A stretch of 25,862 nt of DNA from Asterionellopsis glacialis (taxonomy: Eukaryota > Bacillariophyta > Plagiogrammaphyceae > Rhaphoneidales > Asterionellopsidaceae): assembly GCA_014885115.2 (NCBI GenBank), contig WKLE02000455.1, positions 26,362 to 52,223 of the forward strand, read 5' to 3'. Positions 1-10,245 of the stretch are shown here, piece after piece. The notes beneath the pieces were generated by a model that saw only the letters and a program-made list of their open reading frames with translations, had not been told where the DNA came from and made no database searches. Position 1 is the stretch's first letter, and the number at the start of each line of letters is the position of its first letter. A program made the position numbers and the translations under genes.

Positions 1-21
1 GATGGCTGATGGCTGATGGCT
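1..21. repeat. 7-bp tandem repeat, three copies
   Basis: The window opens with three perfect head-to-tail copies of gatggct. It lies in the presumed 5' flank of the GST gene and may continue left of the window. No function is evident. Confidence 0.8.
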
Positions 22-125
22 CGGTTGTTACGGTCTCTCAGATAACAGTCTAGAAGAACTTGTGTGTCCATCATACAACCAAAAATATCAGCAACATCCT
101 TGTTCGACCTTCAGGTTCAATCATC

Positions 126-1598
126 ATGTCATACATGATTAGACCTAGTTCAACATGTCTTGGAGCAGTAGGACCAAAAAATAAGAATGTACTTTGTCTC
201 ATGGTGTTACTTTTCTCTGTGATGACCCTTCGTACAACTACAGATGCATTCCTCCCTTCTACTACTACAACTCAAATTCCATTGTTTGATGCAAACCATC
301 ATTCGACGAGGAAGACACCATTCATAGTATCTTCGCCTTCATCATCAACAACTAAGCGACGTCGTAGTTCTCAGCTTCAAATGGCAGCTATACCATCATG
401 GTCGGATATTGAACATATGCTAGGTTCTGCCTATCATGCGGAACGTCCTACATCAATTGATTCTGCATTAGATCCATCTACACCAATATTCTCCACGGAA
501 CATCCTACATTATTCCGTGAACGCCATGGTTGGTGTCCCTACAGTGAACGTGTTTGGCTTACCTTGGAAGTCATGGGTATCCCCTACGATACCATCAAAA
601 TTGATAATACAGGTCATGGACCACGTCCATCCTACTATGGTGGACAAACACCGCAAATGAAATGGCCCAATGGACGTACACAAGGTGAAAGTATGGATTT
701 AGTAGATGCCTTGTTGGGAGACTATGATAATGATGACACTATTGATCAAACAGACAAAAGTCAACATTATATTAATCAATTTCGTAACGTCATGCCCAAG
801 GCACGTCCGTCATCACGTGCTGCATATTTATTTCAATGGAACGGAGAACCCTTATGGAAAAGTACATTTGAAGAAAGTTTACAGGGTATCAATGATTTGT
901 TACATGAAACTTCCGGGGATGGTCCATTTTTTTGTGGAAGTCAACTTTCGACTGCGGATATTGCATGGGCACCATTTTTAGAACGTTACAGATACCAATT
1001 ACCATGTTTACATGCGAATCTGAACCCCAATGATTCTACAACATACCCCTATTTACATGCATGGTACGATGCTATGGATACACAAATACCTGCCTATGCA
1101 TGTCGTGTCAAGGGTGATGCATCCAGTTGGCGTAAAGTTTTGACCATGGCTGGATTTGGTAATTCTGGTGTACCACCTCAAGTAGAAGGGAATATGAAAG
1201 ATTTATCCAAGCTTGAAGCTGCGTCAGCTAAAGGTACTATCAATGTGGATTTGTGGAACACATATGCATCCACACGCCCCCATGTGGCAGAAACACCTCA
1301 TGCAGAAGCTGCCTTGATTGTAACACAAAACAAACAAGCAATCATGAAGGATACCTTGAAACGCAGCAGTACTTCTGATATTCTTGGCTCAGAATCTACA
1401 TTGGATGAAGCAATGCGAGCAATGGCTCATATTCTTATACATCAAGATAATGATGAAGCTGAAGACGCCAAAAATGTCAAAGGTGTTGGAGACTTGGCTT
1501 CCTTTCTTGATGAACGAATGTGTGTACCACGTGATATGGGTGCCATGTCTGCAGCATCCATCAAACATTTAGCATATGAAATAAATCGTTCCAGTTAG
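126..1598 (+). CDS. Plastid-targeted glutathione S-transferase-like protein
   Basis: A single open frame of 490 residues from the first in-frame ATG; the frame is open further upstream but without an ATG. A hydrophobic stretch at about residues 21-35 is followed by DAFLPS, an ASAFAP-like cleavage motif with Phe at +1, as in diatom bipartite plastid presequences. Ser/Thr-rich, basic transit-like sequence follows to about residue 85. A thioredoxin-fold GST N-domain begins near residue 128 and carries a CPYS active-site motif at residues 137-140, the Cys type seen in omega/DHAR-like GSTs. The GST C-domain has the usual FCGSQLSTADIAW signature near residues 268-281. About 140 extra residues follow, ending with a VPRDMGAMSAAS motif that I recall from algal GST-like proteins (modest certainty). 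It probably conjugates or reduces with glutathione in the plastid; the substrate is unknown. ATG135 or ATG201 are alternative starts, and ATG201 still leaves a signal peptide. It converges on the Nudix gene. Confidence 0.88.
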   Translation: MSYMIRPSSTCLGAVGPKNKNVLCLMVLLFSVMTLRTTTDAFLPSTTTTQIPLFDANHHSTRKTPFIVSSPSSSTTKRRRSSQLQMAAIPSWSDIEHMLGSAYHAERPTSIDSALDPSTPIFSTEHPTLFRERHGWCPYSERVWLTLEVMGIPYDTIKIDNTGHGPRPSYYGGQTPQMKWPNGRTQGESMDLVDALLGDYDNDDTIDQTDKSQHYINQFRNVMPKARPSSRAAYLFQWNGEPLWKSTFEESLQGINDLLHETSGDGPFFCGSQLSTADIAWAPFLERYRYQLPCLHANLNPNDSTTYPYLHAWYDAMDTQIPAYACRVKGDASSWRKVLTMAGFGNSGVPPQVEGNMKDLSKLEAASAKGTINVDLWNTYASTRPHVAETPHAEAALIVTQNKQAIMKDTLKRSSTSDILGSESTLDEAMRAMAHILIHQDNDEAEDAKNVKGVGDLASFLDERMCVPRDMGAMSAASIKHLAYEINRSS

Positions 1599-1820
1599 AA
1601 AAAAAAACTATTAAAATCACATTTTTTGTTTTAACAACATAACATTTTAGTAAGAAGTAGTCTACCATTTCGAAGAGAAACCAAACTTTTTCTCAAGTAG
1701 AGTGTAAGCCAATGTCATGAGCTGTTGTGAAACCTTTCAAGACATCCCACTATCAATAAAGATTATCCCCCCTGGAATGTTTCTATATCTTTTTTCCAAG
1801 CACATCTTGAATCTACAATA
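1599..1820. other. Convergent 3' intergenic spacer
   Basis: These 222 bp separate the stop codons of the GST gene (+) and the Nudix gene (-), so they must hold both 3' ends. An AATAAA hexamer lies at about 1755-1760 on the + strand. I see no gene. Confidence 0.6.
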
Positions 1821-2949
1821 TCAAGCCTCTAGAAAGTCTAATACTGCTTGAGGCTTTTCTTCCACCAACTTTTGTAATGGACCAAACAATCTTATACTGA
1901 TCTTAGGATTTGTTTCGTTTCCTCCTTCTTTTTGCTGTTGTTGTTGTTGTCGATGTAATTCTTCTAATTCATTCCATGTAAATGATTTCCATCCCTCACA
2001 TTTATGGGGTTCCATATTTTGAGGTTGTTGATATTGTGGTTGTTCTTGTTGTGTCGTCGTCGTCGATGTCCCTTTTGGTACTAACTCTTGACATTCTGCC
2101 ATCATGAAAATAGTTACATAATGTTTTTGTTCTTGTTCCATAATATCATTCGTAACATGTCCAAATTTAATATTGGTAATTATAAGATTCATTTCTTCCA
2201 ATACTTCGCGTGCTGCACAATCAGACCAACTTTCATACATTTCAAGATGACCACCAGGCAATGCTAATGAACCTAGTTTTTAAAAGCCGGAGGGGAGGGG
2301 TGTCACGAGAACAAAAATAATGATATTTAGAGAGTGAGTAAATCCGTGTGCATGTGTGAACCAAAAAAAAAAGACTTCCAAACCAAAAACAAAAAGACAC
2401 CCATTACTAGCCTACAGCATGCATGGACTGGCATAGATATCAACATTGAAGAGAACAGATAGACAGTATTTTGTAGAATGAAAGGATCACGAAAGTGTCT
2501 ATGTAGTCTGCTGTATCGCAACTAATATGTAAAACCTTTATCGAGCAACACGTACCTGCACCATGACTACCTTTTCGAATACCCGCAAATACTTTTTGTG
2601 GATTTTGTGGATCTTTTACTAAAACACCAACTCCAACACGAACATTATTTTTTGTTGCTTCTTTTGGAATCACTACTGTTGTTGCAGCGGAAGTCGATTG
2701 TTCGGAACTCATCTTGACATGTGAGATGTGAATGTCTGACATTGATGAATCCTGTTCTGACACAAGATGAAAACAAGGTTTCTGCACAGTACTCGTACTA
2801 CATAACAGGCGAGACCACAAATCCATCATTTTCTCTGTAGGCCTCGGAGGGAGAAACATATCTTGAGGGGTCTGGCGTTCATCCTTTTGTACCTGCTCCA
2901 AAAGACTCAACATAACGGTTCTATTATTTTCTTTCGTCAGACCGTTCAT
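1821..2949 (-). CDS. NUDT15/MTH2-like Nudix hydrolase (two exons)
   Basis: Read on the minus strand as exon 2949-2556, intron 2555-2273 (283 bp, CAG|GTACGT to CTAG|GT) and exon 2272-1821, giving 281 residues. Splicing restores the family core: VRVGVGVLV, then RKGSHGAG joined to SLALPGGHLE. A complete Nudix box follows: G-x5-E-x7-REVLEE, with Glu residues positioned to bind Mg2+. The last Gly of the consensus is replaced (EEMNL), which is common in the family. The arrangement matches NUDT15-type enzymes, which hydrolyse nucleoside di/triphosphates such as oxidised dGTP; the actual substrate is not readable. The first ~79 residues are not part of the domain, and a second Met (codon 2712-2710) just before SSEQ is a plausible shorter start. 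Poly-Gln patches lie in the C-terminal third. The intron is about three times longer than others here. Confidence 0.87.
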
Positions 2950-3654
2950 ACTGTACGTATTTGCCTGTCAAGTTTTACTAGATCTCCACTTTTTGAAAAA
3001 CCAACTTTGACCTCTAAACAAGACTGATGCCATGATTCGTGCACGCGCTCTTAGTATGAATTTTATGTGACATCTCCACGGGACCGTGGTCTTTACAAGT
3101 GAGCGTGCCGTTGCTTTCAACAACAAGCTCCTCATATACATACTGTACTTATTGAGATTATTTACAACATTACTGGAAGGGAAAGTACAAAAGACAGATA
3201 CAAAAAGCCACACACGATAGAATAGGAAGCGTTTCCAAAGTCAGGCACAAGCAACCAAGCAGAGAAAGGGGGGGGAAACAAACGAAAAAATCTCAAAATT
3301 TGAGTTTCGATGCTACGGATTCGATACCGAAGACAGTCAGTCAGAGTTGAAAGAGTTTCGGCAGTCGCAGTCAGAGTGCATCGATAGACTCGCCTTCGAT
3401 AGACTCGCCTTCTTGTCATTTCGATTGGGGATTGCTATTGTTGTGAGAGAGGAACAAATAGTCAAGAGAGATCGATTGTCTTGTCTTTTCTGGTCAATAG
3501 GATAATAGTAAAGAAAAGCGATTGCAGACAGACAGTCTCTTCATTGATTTACCATCCCTCCTCAGTACAAGTGCACAAGTGAATTTCTATACCAATCTAT
3601 TGACGCCGCACAAGAACGTCTGCTTGTTAAGGAACAGCAACAACGAAAGTGAAG
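2950..3654. promoter_or_regulatory. Divergent promoter region with a 15-bp tandem repeat
   Basis: This 705-bp stretch lies between the start of the Nudix gene (-) and the start of the acidic coiled-coil gene (+), so it should contain both promoters and 5' UTRs. It holds a perfect tandem duplication of tcgatagactcgcct at 3381-3395 and 3396-3410, and nearby CAGTCAG/CAGTCGCAG-type short repeats (3331-3376). Short minus-strand open frames here look like chance. No core promoter element could be assigned. Confidence 0.5.
3381..3410. repeat. Perfect 15-bp direct repeat, two copies
   Basis: Two adjacent copies of tcgatagactcgcct, about 245 bp upstream of the coiled-coil gene's ATG. It could be a duplicated binding site or a recent slippage product. 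Confidence 0.85.
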
Positions 3655-6600
3655 ATGACTGCATCTAAAGGTACTACTTCTCCTGCTGCTACTACAATGG
3701 TTCAACTTGAATTTTCAGACTTTGTGGACCTGCAAACAAGACTTGTATTACTTCCACGTATTGAAGAAGAAGGACGTGGAGCTGTTGTAGCATCTTTCAT
3801 CAACAATAATGACAATGGTAGAACGGATAAACATGATGCGGATGACATCGCAAAAACAAAAGATAAGGATGAGAATACTCCAAAAGAAATGCAACTTGAA
3901 GAAGAAAAAGAAAAAAACAATGCTACTTCTCAAGAGGATCCATCATCTTTGGAAGAAACAGTCAAGAAAGAAAAAATGACAGATGAATCATCATCTTCCA
4001 AAGTAGAACATCCAAAAGAAGAATTCTCGAATGATAATGATGATGATGCATCAGGATGTGGTAGTGATAATAATAATGAAGAATCAGAAAAAATGAATGA
4101 TGATAATGTGAGTGTTTCTTCTGTTCCTGAACATGCTGTCCCAACAAGTGAAACAATGTCAAGAGGCGACACACCAATGATCAAGCAAACATCATTGCTG
4201 GATGAAGAAGAAGAAGAGGACGAGGACGAGGAGGAACTCGTTGATAATAGTGAGACAACAAATGAAAAGGAGGAAGGATCGTCGTCATCCGTACAGAGCA
4301 AGCCACAAGAAGAAGACACTGATAATGTTTGTTCTTCGACATCATCATCCATCGAAGAGAAAACTCACAGAAATAATGATAACAATAAAGAAGAAGAAAA
4401 AGAAAATACTAAGAACCAAGAAGAGGTAATTGAAGAAATCCATGTAATGGGAAAGATGTTGGTGGGTATTGGTGGAAAAAATTCAGACAACAACGATGAC
4501 AATATTGCAGAAATGGATTTTACAGATATATTGAGTGCTATTCGACAAGCACCAACTCCAATCATATTACATTTTGAACCTCAACCACTCATATTGGAAG
4601 AAGAAGAAAAATCAAACAAGGATACAAATATTAATATGATTGCTGTAACATCATCTCAAGAGGAAGAAGCAATTATCAAAGAAAAAGAAGTCATTTGTGA
4701 TGATGATGATGGAACAGCGAGTAGTAATACACAACCGCAAGAAGAGGAAGAAGATGTTGATAGTGATGACAATGAAGAAGAAGCGGCAGATGCAGTTACG
4801 GAAACACAATCTTTTCAGGCTGCTGCAATAAGGGGAACATTATCATCTTGGGGGTCTCGTCTTAAGGTGGAAGCTGGTCCAACATTTGCATCACTTTCTT
4901 CCGCGGCGGCACGAGCTGCTGCAGAAGTTTCTGAACGTGCCTCTAAAGTCAGATCAGCTGCTGATCAACAGCAGCAAGAACAGAAAACACAGACTGATAC
5001 AGCAGAAGAGACTTGCAGAAACCAAACAAACACGTCTTCTTCGCCTTCGATAACGTTGAAAACAAAACCACCTTGTTGTGGCCTTTTCTTACAATCATCA
5101 GGGAAATTTATACCACTTGATGCAACAGCAAGGGTAGCTTCATCAACTTCTTCCCATAACAATAACAAAAACTCACCTTTGCCCAAGGTGACAAATTCTT
5201 CAATTTTGATCGTTCGAGGAACCGCGCAACCAGATCCTACAAAACAATTTAGCTTTCAATGGTGTAGGTCTTACACTGTTGAAGAACAGAAGAGTGGATC
5301 TACAGATGGTAGTAAAATAAGTGAAACGTCACAAGATGGTGTTGTAAGAGAATGGGTTACCCTCGATGGAGCAACTTTCTCTGCTTTTCAACCCAGTGCT
5401 TCTGACATTGGACACCGACTTCGGTGTGTAGTCACAATTACCAAAGCTCCATCGAAAGTTGACAACGACGAAAGCGATAGTGATGATGATGACGAAGACG
5501 AGAAGTTAGACGAAGAAAGAGAAGCTGAAGAAGAAAAGGTGATATGTGAACTTCCAGAACCTGTCACCGCAGATATGTCGCTTTTCAATGGTGCAAGAAC
5601 TGCACTTCTCAAGGGAGCCAAATTTAACAATATGAAGGGACGAGGTAATGCTAACGATCGAACGTTTAAGATTAATTTTGAAATATCGTCTCATGCTCAG
5701 GCACCGTCACCTAAAAATGGAATGAAGAAAAAGACTTTGACTAGTGCTATGAGTATCTTTCAAGTATCAGGATCGACCGCGGAACCAATGCATGAAGATA
5801 AGATTATGAGTACATCTGCTATTTCAGCTCCTTCTCACCCTAAACAATTTGAACTTTACTTTCCGATTGGCTTGCCCTCATCAGCTTCCATGGTATCAGC
5901 ACTCTCAACAGAGAATGGGCGGTTTCAACTTGAGGCTCCAAATCGTATTACAAGGGAAACATTCCTCATGGCATTGGGTATTGCAAATTTCCAAGGAAGA
6001 CCTGCAGATTTGAATGAAAAAACTGTTCTATATCCCAAATGCGACTATGATGTCGACCATGGCGATGATGTTTCACCTCCAACGAAAGAGTTCTCTGCTT
6101 CTGATTCGGAATCTGTTAAATCAGATATGGATGATAGCACATCCGAATCTTCATCAGTGCAAGCAGCGAAGGGAAGCATTGTGGAAGCTACCGATAGTGG
6201 TAGTACCACCCCAAGTGATGATGTAGACAAGCTAAAAAGTCTGTCACCAAAAATTGATTCTTCCGCGGTAGATGATGAAAGAAAAATCCAGGAGCTTGAA
6301 CGAGAATTAGAACGTGACCTTCGAACGATGCAAAACAAACTTGCAAAGAAAGATAAAACTGTTACAAAATTGCAAAAGCAGTTGACAAAATCAAATACAA
6401 AGCTGACTCAGTCAGCAAAGGACATGAAAGATTACCGAAGAAAAATTGATGAGAGTAATAAGTCCTTGAGATTAGCGGAAAAGCGAATTGCGTAAGTAGT
6501 GTAGCCCCCGGGGAGAATAAATCGACAGCAACTTTTTCTTTCTTTTACACTATGAATTTCTAACATTTTGCCCTCTCGTGTTCTCCTCTGAAACTTCTTT

Positions 6601-7579
6601 TGAATAAAAAGTACGCACGAGGACACTATTGCTCGTATGAAAAAAGACAGTGCATCACATGTATCGACTTTGGAAAGCCGAATTGATGAACAGTCAGTAA
6701 CTTTGGCAGAAATGGAAAAGCTTGTTCGATCCCTTCAGAATGAAAAGGCAGTTCTGTCAGCAGCTGTAGACGCTCGTGATAGCAAACTATCCAAGATGGG
6801 TACATTACAAGCAGCTGTTGATTCCTTGTCAGTCGAAGTATCAAAAGGGGATGTTATCAGAGCGGATTTCGTAAGTAATCATCTCAATATTGATGCCTTT
6901 TGCTTTTTCAAATGCCCCAAAGTTACTCACTCGTACCTGTCTTTTCTTTTTCTTCGTAACATAGAACAAATCCAATAAAAAATGTAAAGATTTACAGGAT
7001 GAATTGAAAAAGGCGCAAGCATTAGAAAATCAACGCCGGGAGGAATTGGAAGAAAGTCAGAGAAAAGTTAAGGAACTAGAGCTGTCCATTGCCAATGAAT
7101 GTAAGAAAACCGCAGCTTGTCAGGCAAAGGTTGACACACTACAGACACAAACCCAAAAACTCAAGTCTGAAAGGAACAGCAGTAGACAAAAAGCGGATAG
7201 TTTGTCAAAGGAATTATCCCGGATTTGTAAGAATGGTATGTCATTGACCGATGTTGAACATATCATCCAGGATGATGAGGCACGTCGATTTGAGGTATCA
7301 CTTTTAAGGGAACAGAAAAGAAAAGCACTGGAAGAATTGGATCTTTATCGTACTGCCTTTGATCAATCACTGGCAGCTCAACAAAAGGCGGGTATTAATG
7401 GAGAAGCTGTGCGTGCATTGGAACAAAAATCAGAATTGGAACGTGTTGTTGCAGATTTAACTGAATACGTTAATGCTAAAGAAATGCAGCTTGAAACCAT
7501 GAAGGAGGTTAACCAAGCACTTCAATTGGAACTTCATCAGCTAGCACAGAAGAAGACGTTTGACAAAAATGATATTTAG
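3655..7579 (+). CDS. Large acidic protein with PDZ-like, Ig/PH-like and coiled-coil regions (three exons)
   Basis: Exons 3655-6491, 6612-6870 and 6965-7579; introns of 120 bp (GC|GTAAGT to AAAAAG|T) and 94 bp (TTC|GTAAGT to CATAG|AAC). Both junctions keep frame and continue the coiled coil. The product has 1,236 residues. Residues ~15-48 (VQLEFSDF, LVLLP) and ~265-310 (MLVGIGGKN, FTDILSAIRQAPTPI) look like two halves of a PDZ fold. Between them lie about 200 residues rich in Glu, Asp and Ser. An Ala-rich amphipathic stretch spans ~390-435. Residues ~515-600 (FSFQWCRS, ATFSAFQPSASDIGHRLRC) resemble an Ig-like/A9 repeat of AIR9 or the Ig part of SCAB proteins, and ~645-680 and ~730-795 could be a PH-like partner. 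From ~875 to the C-terminus it is almost continuous heptad-like coiled coil. A scaffold or cytoskeleton-associated role is inference; I do not recognise a named orthologue. Start: the frame extends to a GTG at 3649 but ATG 3655 is the first Met. Confidence 0.82.
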
Positions 7580-7947
7580 ATTGCACCGTAAACACTACAT
7601 ACAAAGACCCTGAATTGTTGAGATAGTACAGTAAATTAAAAAATGAATTACAGTAATAATAAAAATACAAAGTGCAAAAGTATCCGGTAACGAAAAACTC
7701 GAAGATTCGGCCATTTAGTCTTTTTCTTTGACTTCCAACCAAATAATGATGGCGTCATAGTTTTTTAGGTTAGGTTGTCTTGTACTTGTAGCTCTGTTAG
7801 GCTGCGCATGATATATTGGGTCTTGAACATGGTCTCGGGTTCTTAGGGCAGGGGATAATCGAACTTAGTCCCCTGCTCAGGAGTGAAATACAGTACGAAG
7901 TACCGTAGTCTAGTCCTACCGTACAGCCTGCAGTAGTGAAAAGAAAA
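7580..7947. promoter_or_regulatory. Intergenic spacer upstream of the Prp28-like gene
   Basis: These 368 bp lie between two same-strand genes. They contain an inverted repeat, gcagggga (7848-7855) and tcccctgc (7869-7876), with a 13-nt loop. A GTAC/CTAG-rich patch at 7890-7925 includes gtagtctagtcctacc. No gene is seen. Confidence 0.5.
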
Positions 7948-10146
7948 ATGAGTTCAGATGTCGTTCTGATGGCCATCGCTCATATGTCGCGAGGGGATCT
8001 TTCACGGTCGCATTGTGCATCGTTCCACTTTCAACTCGGGACACTAACGAGACTAACAAGTATGAGTGAGCCATTGATTGATCCTGCCTTGTTGGCCAAT
8101 CTTAGTGAGGAAGAGCAGAAACAGGCATTGGCAGCTGCAGAGGCAGCAAAGCGAGCTGAAGAACGCGCTGAAAAAAGAGCCTTGGAACGTGCCCTAAAGG
8201 CAAAAGAGGAACAACGACGACGTGAGAAACAACAATTGCTATCATCGCAGACTAATGGTGGAAGCAGGACTGAATTGTCGTCTGCTTCTTCAAAAGTTCA
8301 ATTTGTGAGTAAAAAACGACGCATGGAATTAAAAAATCAACAGTTGAACGAAAAGTCAACAACATCGAAACCAACGTTGAATGGGGATCGGAAACGCAAT
8401 ATCAGTTCAACTCCACAATCAGTTTCAAGAACTTCACATCACCGGCCACCAACACAGCAACAACAACAACAACCGTCTCATAGCCTATCTCAAGCTGAAG
8501 TAGAGGCAATTAAGAAGTCTTACTTGGGGAAAACTGCTCCATCAGAACAGGATCATAGCCAAATTGTAGAACAAGGAAGAAAGAAAAGAGCCAAGAAAAA
8601 GATCAAATTTAAGTTTCAATGGGATAATACAGATGACACCTCCCATCTTGATGATAGCAATGATTTTCTTTACTCTGCACTGCCATCACGGAAGAAACGC
8701 CCACAGAAAAGCAAAGTTAAAGATATCATTTCAACTTTTGACACCGTCACTACGAAACCCATTCTTAAAATGACAGCCCGAGATTGGCGTATCTTTCGTG
8801 AAAATTATGACATTAGTGTAAAGGGCGGTAGGGCACCACCACCATTACGAAGCTTCGGTGAAGCATCTGATCCCAGTCTGCCAAAAATACACCCTTCATT
8901 GCTTGATGCCATTGACAATGTTCTTAAATTCAAAGAACCTAGTCCGATTCAGAGACAGGCCATTCCTATCGGTCTTCAACGGCGTGATTTGTTGGGTATT
9001 GCAGAGACCGGTAGTGGTAAAACGGTAGCATTTGGTGTTCCTCTTTGCACTTACCTACTAAATCTGCCGCAACGGATTTTAGATCGAGTGGCAGATGATG
9101 GTCCTCTTGCTCTTGTAATGGCTCCAACTCGTGAGTTGGCCATACAGATTGATGTTGAATTTGGCAAGTTGCTAAGCTGTCAATCGAATGTGTCTACCTT
9201 TGCAGTTGTGGGTGGTCAGCCCATCCAGCAACAGGCAATGAGACTGCGTCAGGGTGTACATATTGTTGTCGGAACTCCAGGTCGTATCAATGATTGTGTT
9301 GAAATGGCCTATCTTGTCTTAAACCAGTGTTGCTATATCGTGATGGACGAAGCTGACCGTATGATCGATCTTGGTTTTGCACCTCAAATGGAACAAATTT
9401 TGGATGCTATGGGTGGGCTGCTCAAGTCAGAGGACGAGTCTTTGACCTATCGGCAAGAAATGGAAGATTTGAAAAACATCAAGGATGAGCTCCCTCGTCA
9501 TCGATTGACTGCGATGTTTAGTGCGACGATGCCCGGTGAGGTGGAACGCCTAGCACGTAAGTATCTCCGTCACCCTGCCATGGTCACCATTGGTGACCAA
9601 GACTCTGGAAAGAATGCGCGTATTACACAGCGGGTCATTTTCTTGTCGTCTCCTAGTCAAAAAGAAAAGGCCCTGCGAGAACAATTGCTAAATCCAGGAC
9701 CTCACAATAACAAGGTTATCGTGTTTGTGAATGAAAAGAAGTTTACAGACGGTGTGGGGAGAATGGTAGAACGAATGGGACGTCGGTGTGTGGTGTTACA
9801 CGGAGGAAAGTCGCAAGATCAGCGAGAGGAAAATCTAGATGCATTTCGAAGAGGTGGCGTGGTTTTGGTCGCTACAGACGTTGCAGGACGTGGTCTCGAT
9901 ATTCCAGATGTCACGCATGTCATTAATTATGATGTGCCTCAGAGATCTATTGATAACTATTGCCATCGTATCGGGCGTACTGGACGTGCAGGAAAACAGG
10001 GTCTTGCAACATCATTTATTACCGATGAAGATGAAGGTATTATGGCGCCTCTCAAAGCATACTTGGAATCAACAGGAATGCAAATTCCAGATAGGCTTGC
10101 ACGTCATCCCGCAGCAAACTCAGCATCAACGCAACAACTTGGATAA
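7948..10146 (+). CDS. PRP28: DEAD-box RNA helicase Prp28/DDX23 (U5 snRNP)
   Basis: An intronless frame of 732 residues. Residue numbers below count from ATG 7948. A charged Glu/Lys/Arg helix region lies at ~45-100. The block AIKKSYLG (187-194), a basic cluster and FQWDNTDDTS (223-232) match the region before the helicase core of human DDX23 (AIKERYLG...FEWDASEDTS). MTARDWRIFRENY is also a Prp28 hallmark. All helicase motifs are intact: Q motif (EPSPIQRQ), I (AETGSGKT), Ia (PTRELA), Ib (TPGR), II (DEAD), III (SAT), IV (VIVFVNE), V (ATDVAGRGLDI), VI (HRIGRTGRAG). The family uses ATP to exchange U1 for U6 at the 5' splice site before spliceosome activation. ATG 7948 is the first Met with A at -3. 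ATG 8062 (MSEPLIDPALL) is an equally credible start, since residues 1-38 show no family likeness. The 3' end converges on the ADHFE1 gene, 99 bp away. Confidence 0.95.
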   Translation: MSSDVVLMAIAHMSRGDLSRSHCASFHFQLGTLTRLTSMSEPLIDPALLANLSEEEQKQALAAAEAAKRAEERAEKRALERALKAKEEQRRREKQQLLSSQTNGGSRTELSSASSKVQFVSKKRRMELKNQQLNEKSTTSKPTLNGDRKRNISSTPQSVSRTSHHRPPTQQQQQQPSHSLSQAEVEAIKKSYLGKTAPSEQDHSQIVEQGRKKRAKKKIKFKFQWDNTDDTSHLDDSNDFLYSALPSRKKRPQKSKVKDIISTFDTVTTKPILKMTARDWRIFRENYDISVKGGRAPPPLRSFGEASDPSLPKIHPSLLDAIDNVLKFKEPSPIQRQAIPIGLQRRDLLGIAETGSGKTVAFGVPLCTYLLNLPQRILDRVADDGPLALVMAPTRELAIQIDVEFGKLLSCQSNVSTFAVVGGQPIQQQAMRLRQGVHIVVGTPGRINDCVEMAYLVLNQCCYIVMDEADRMIDLGFAPQMEQILDAMGGLLKSEDESLTYRQEMEDLKNIKDELPRHRLTAMFSATMPGEVERLARKYLRHPAMVTIGDQDSGKNARITQRVIFLSSPSQKEKALREQLLNPGPHNNKVIVFVNEKKFTDGVGRMVERMGRRCVVLHGGKSQDQREENLDAFRRGGVVLVATDVAGRGLDIPDVTHVINYDVPQRSIDNYCHRIGRTGRAGKQGLATSFITDEDEGIMAPLKAYLESTGMQIPDRLARHPAANSASTQQLG

Positions 10147-10245
10147 TTCAATAATCACATTTAGAACAAGTTATTAGTAGGCATTCTTTGCTCCAAACTT
10201 CTGACAATGGTGTGCGGCACAGGAGCCAGTGACATGAATTGCTTT

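Noticed and set aside
3162..3419. Minus-strand frame with repeated RRRVYR
   Set aside because: The apparent protein repeat is only the translation of the 15-bp tandem DNA repeat in a promoter region.
3930..4352. Serine-rich minus-strand frames antisense to the acidic gene
   Set aside because: They are shadows of Glu/Asp codon runs on the coding strand.
7848..7876. Inverted repeat gcagggga...tcccctgc with GTTCGA-like loop, resembling a tRNA T arm
   Set aside because: No acceptor, anticodon or D arm can be folded around it and the B box is incomplete; kept only as a hairpin note.
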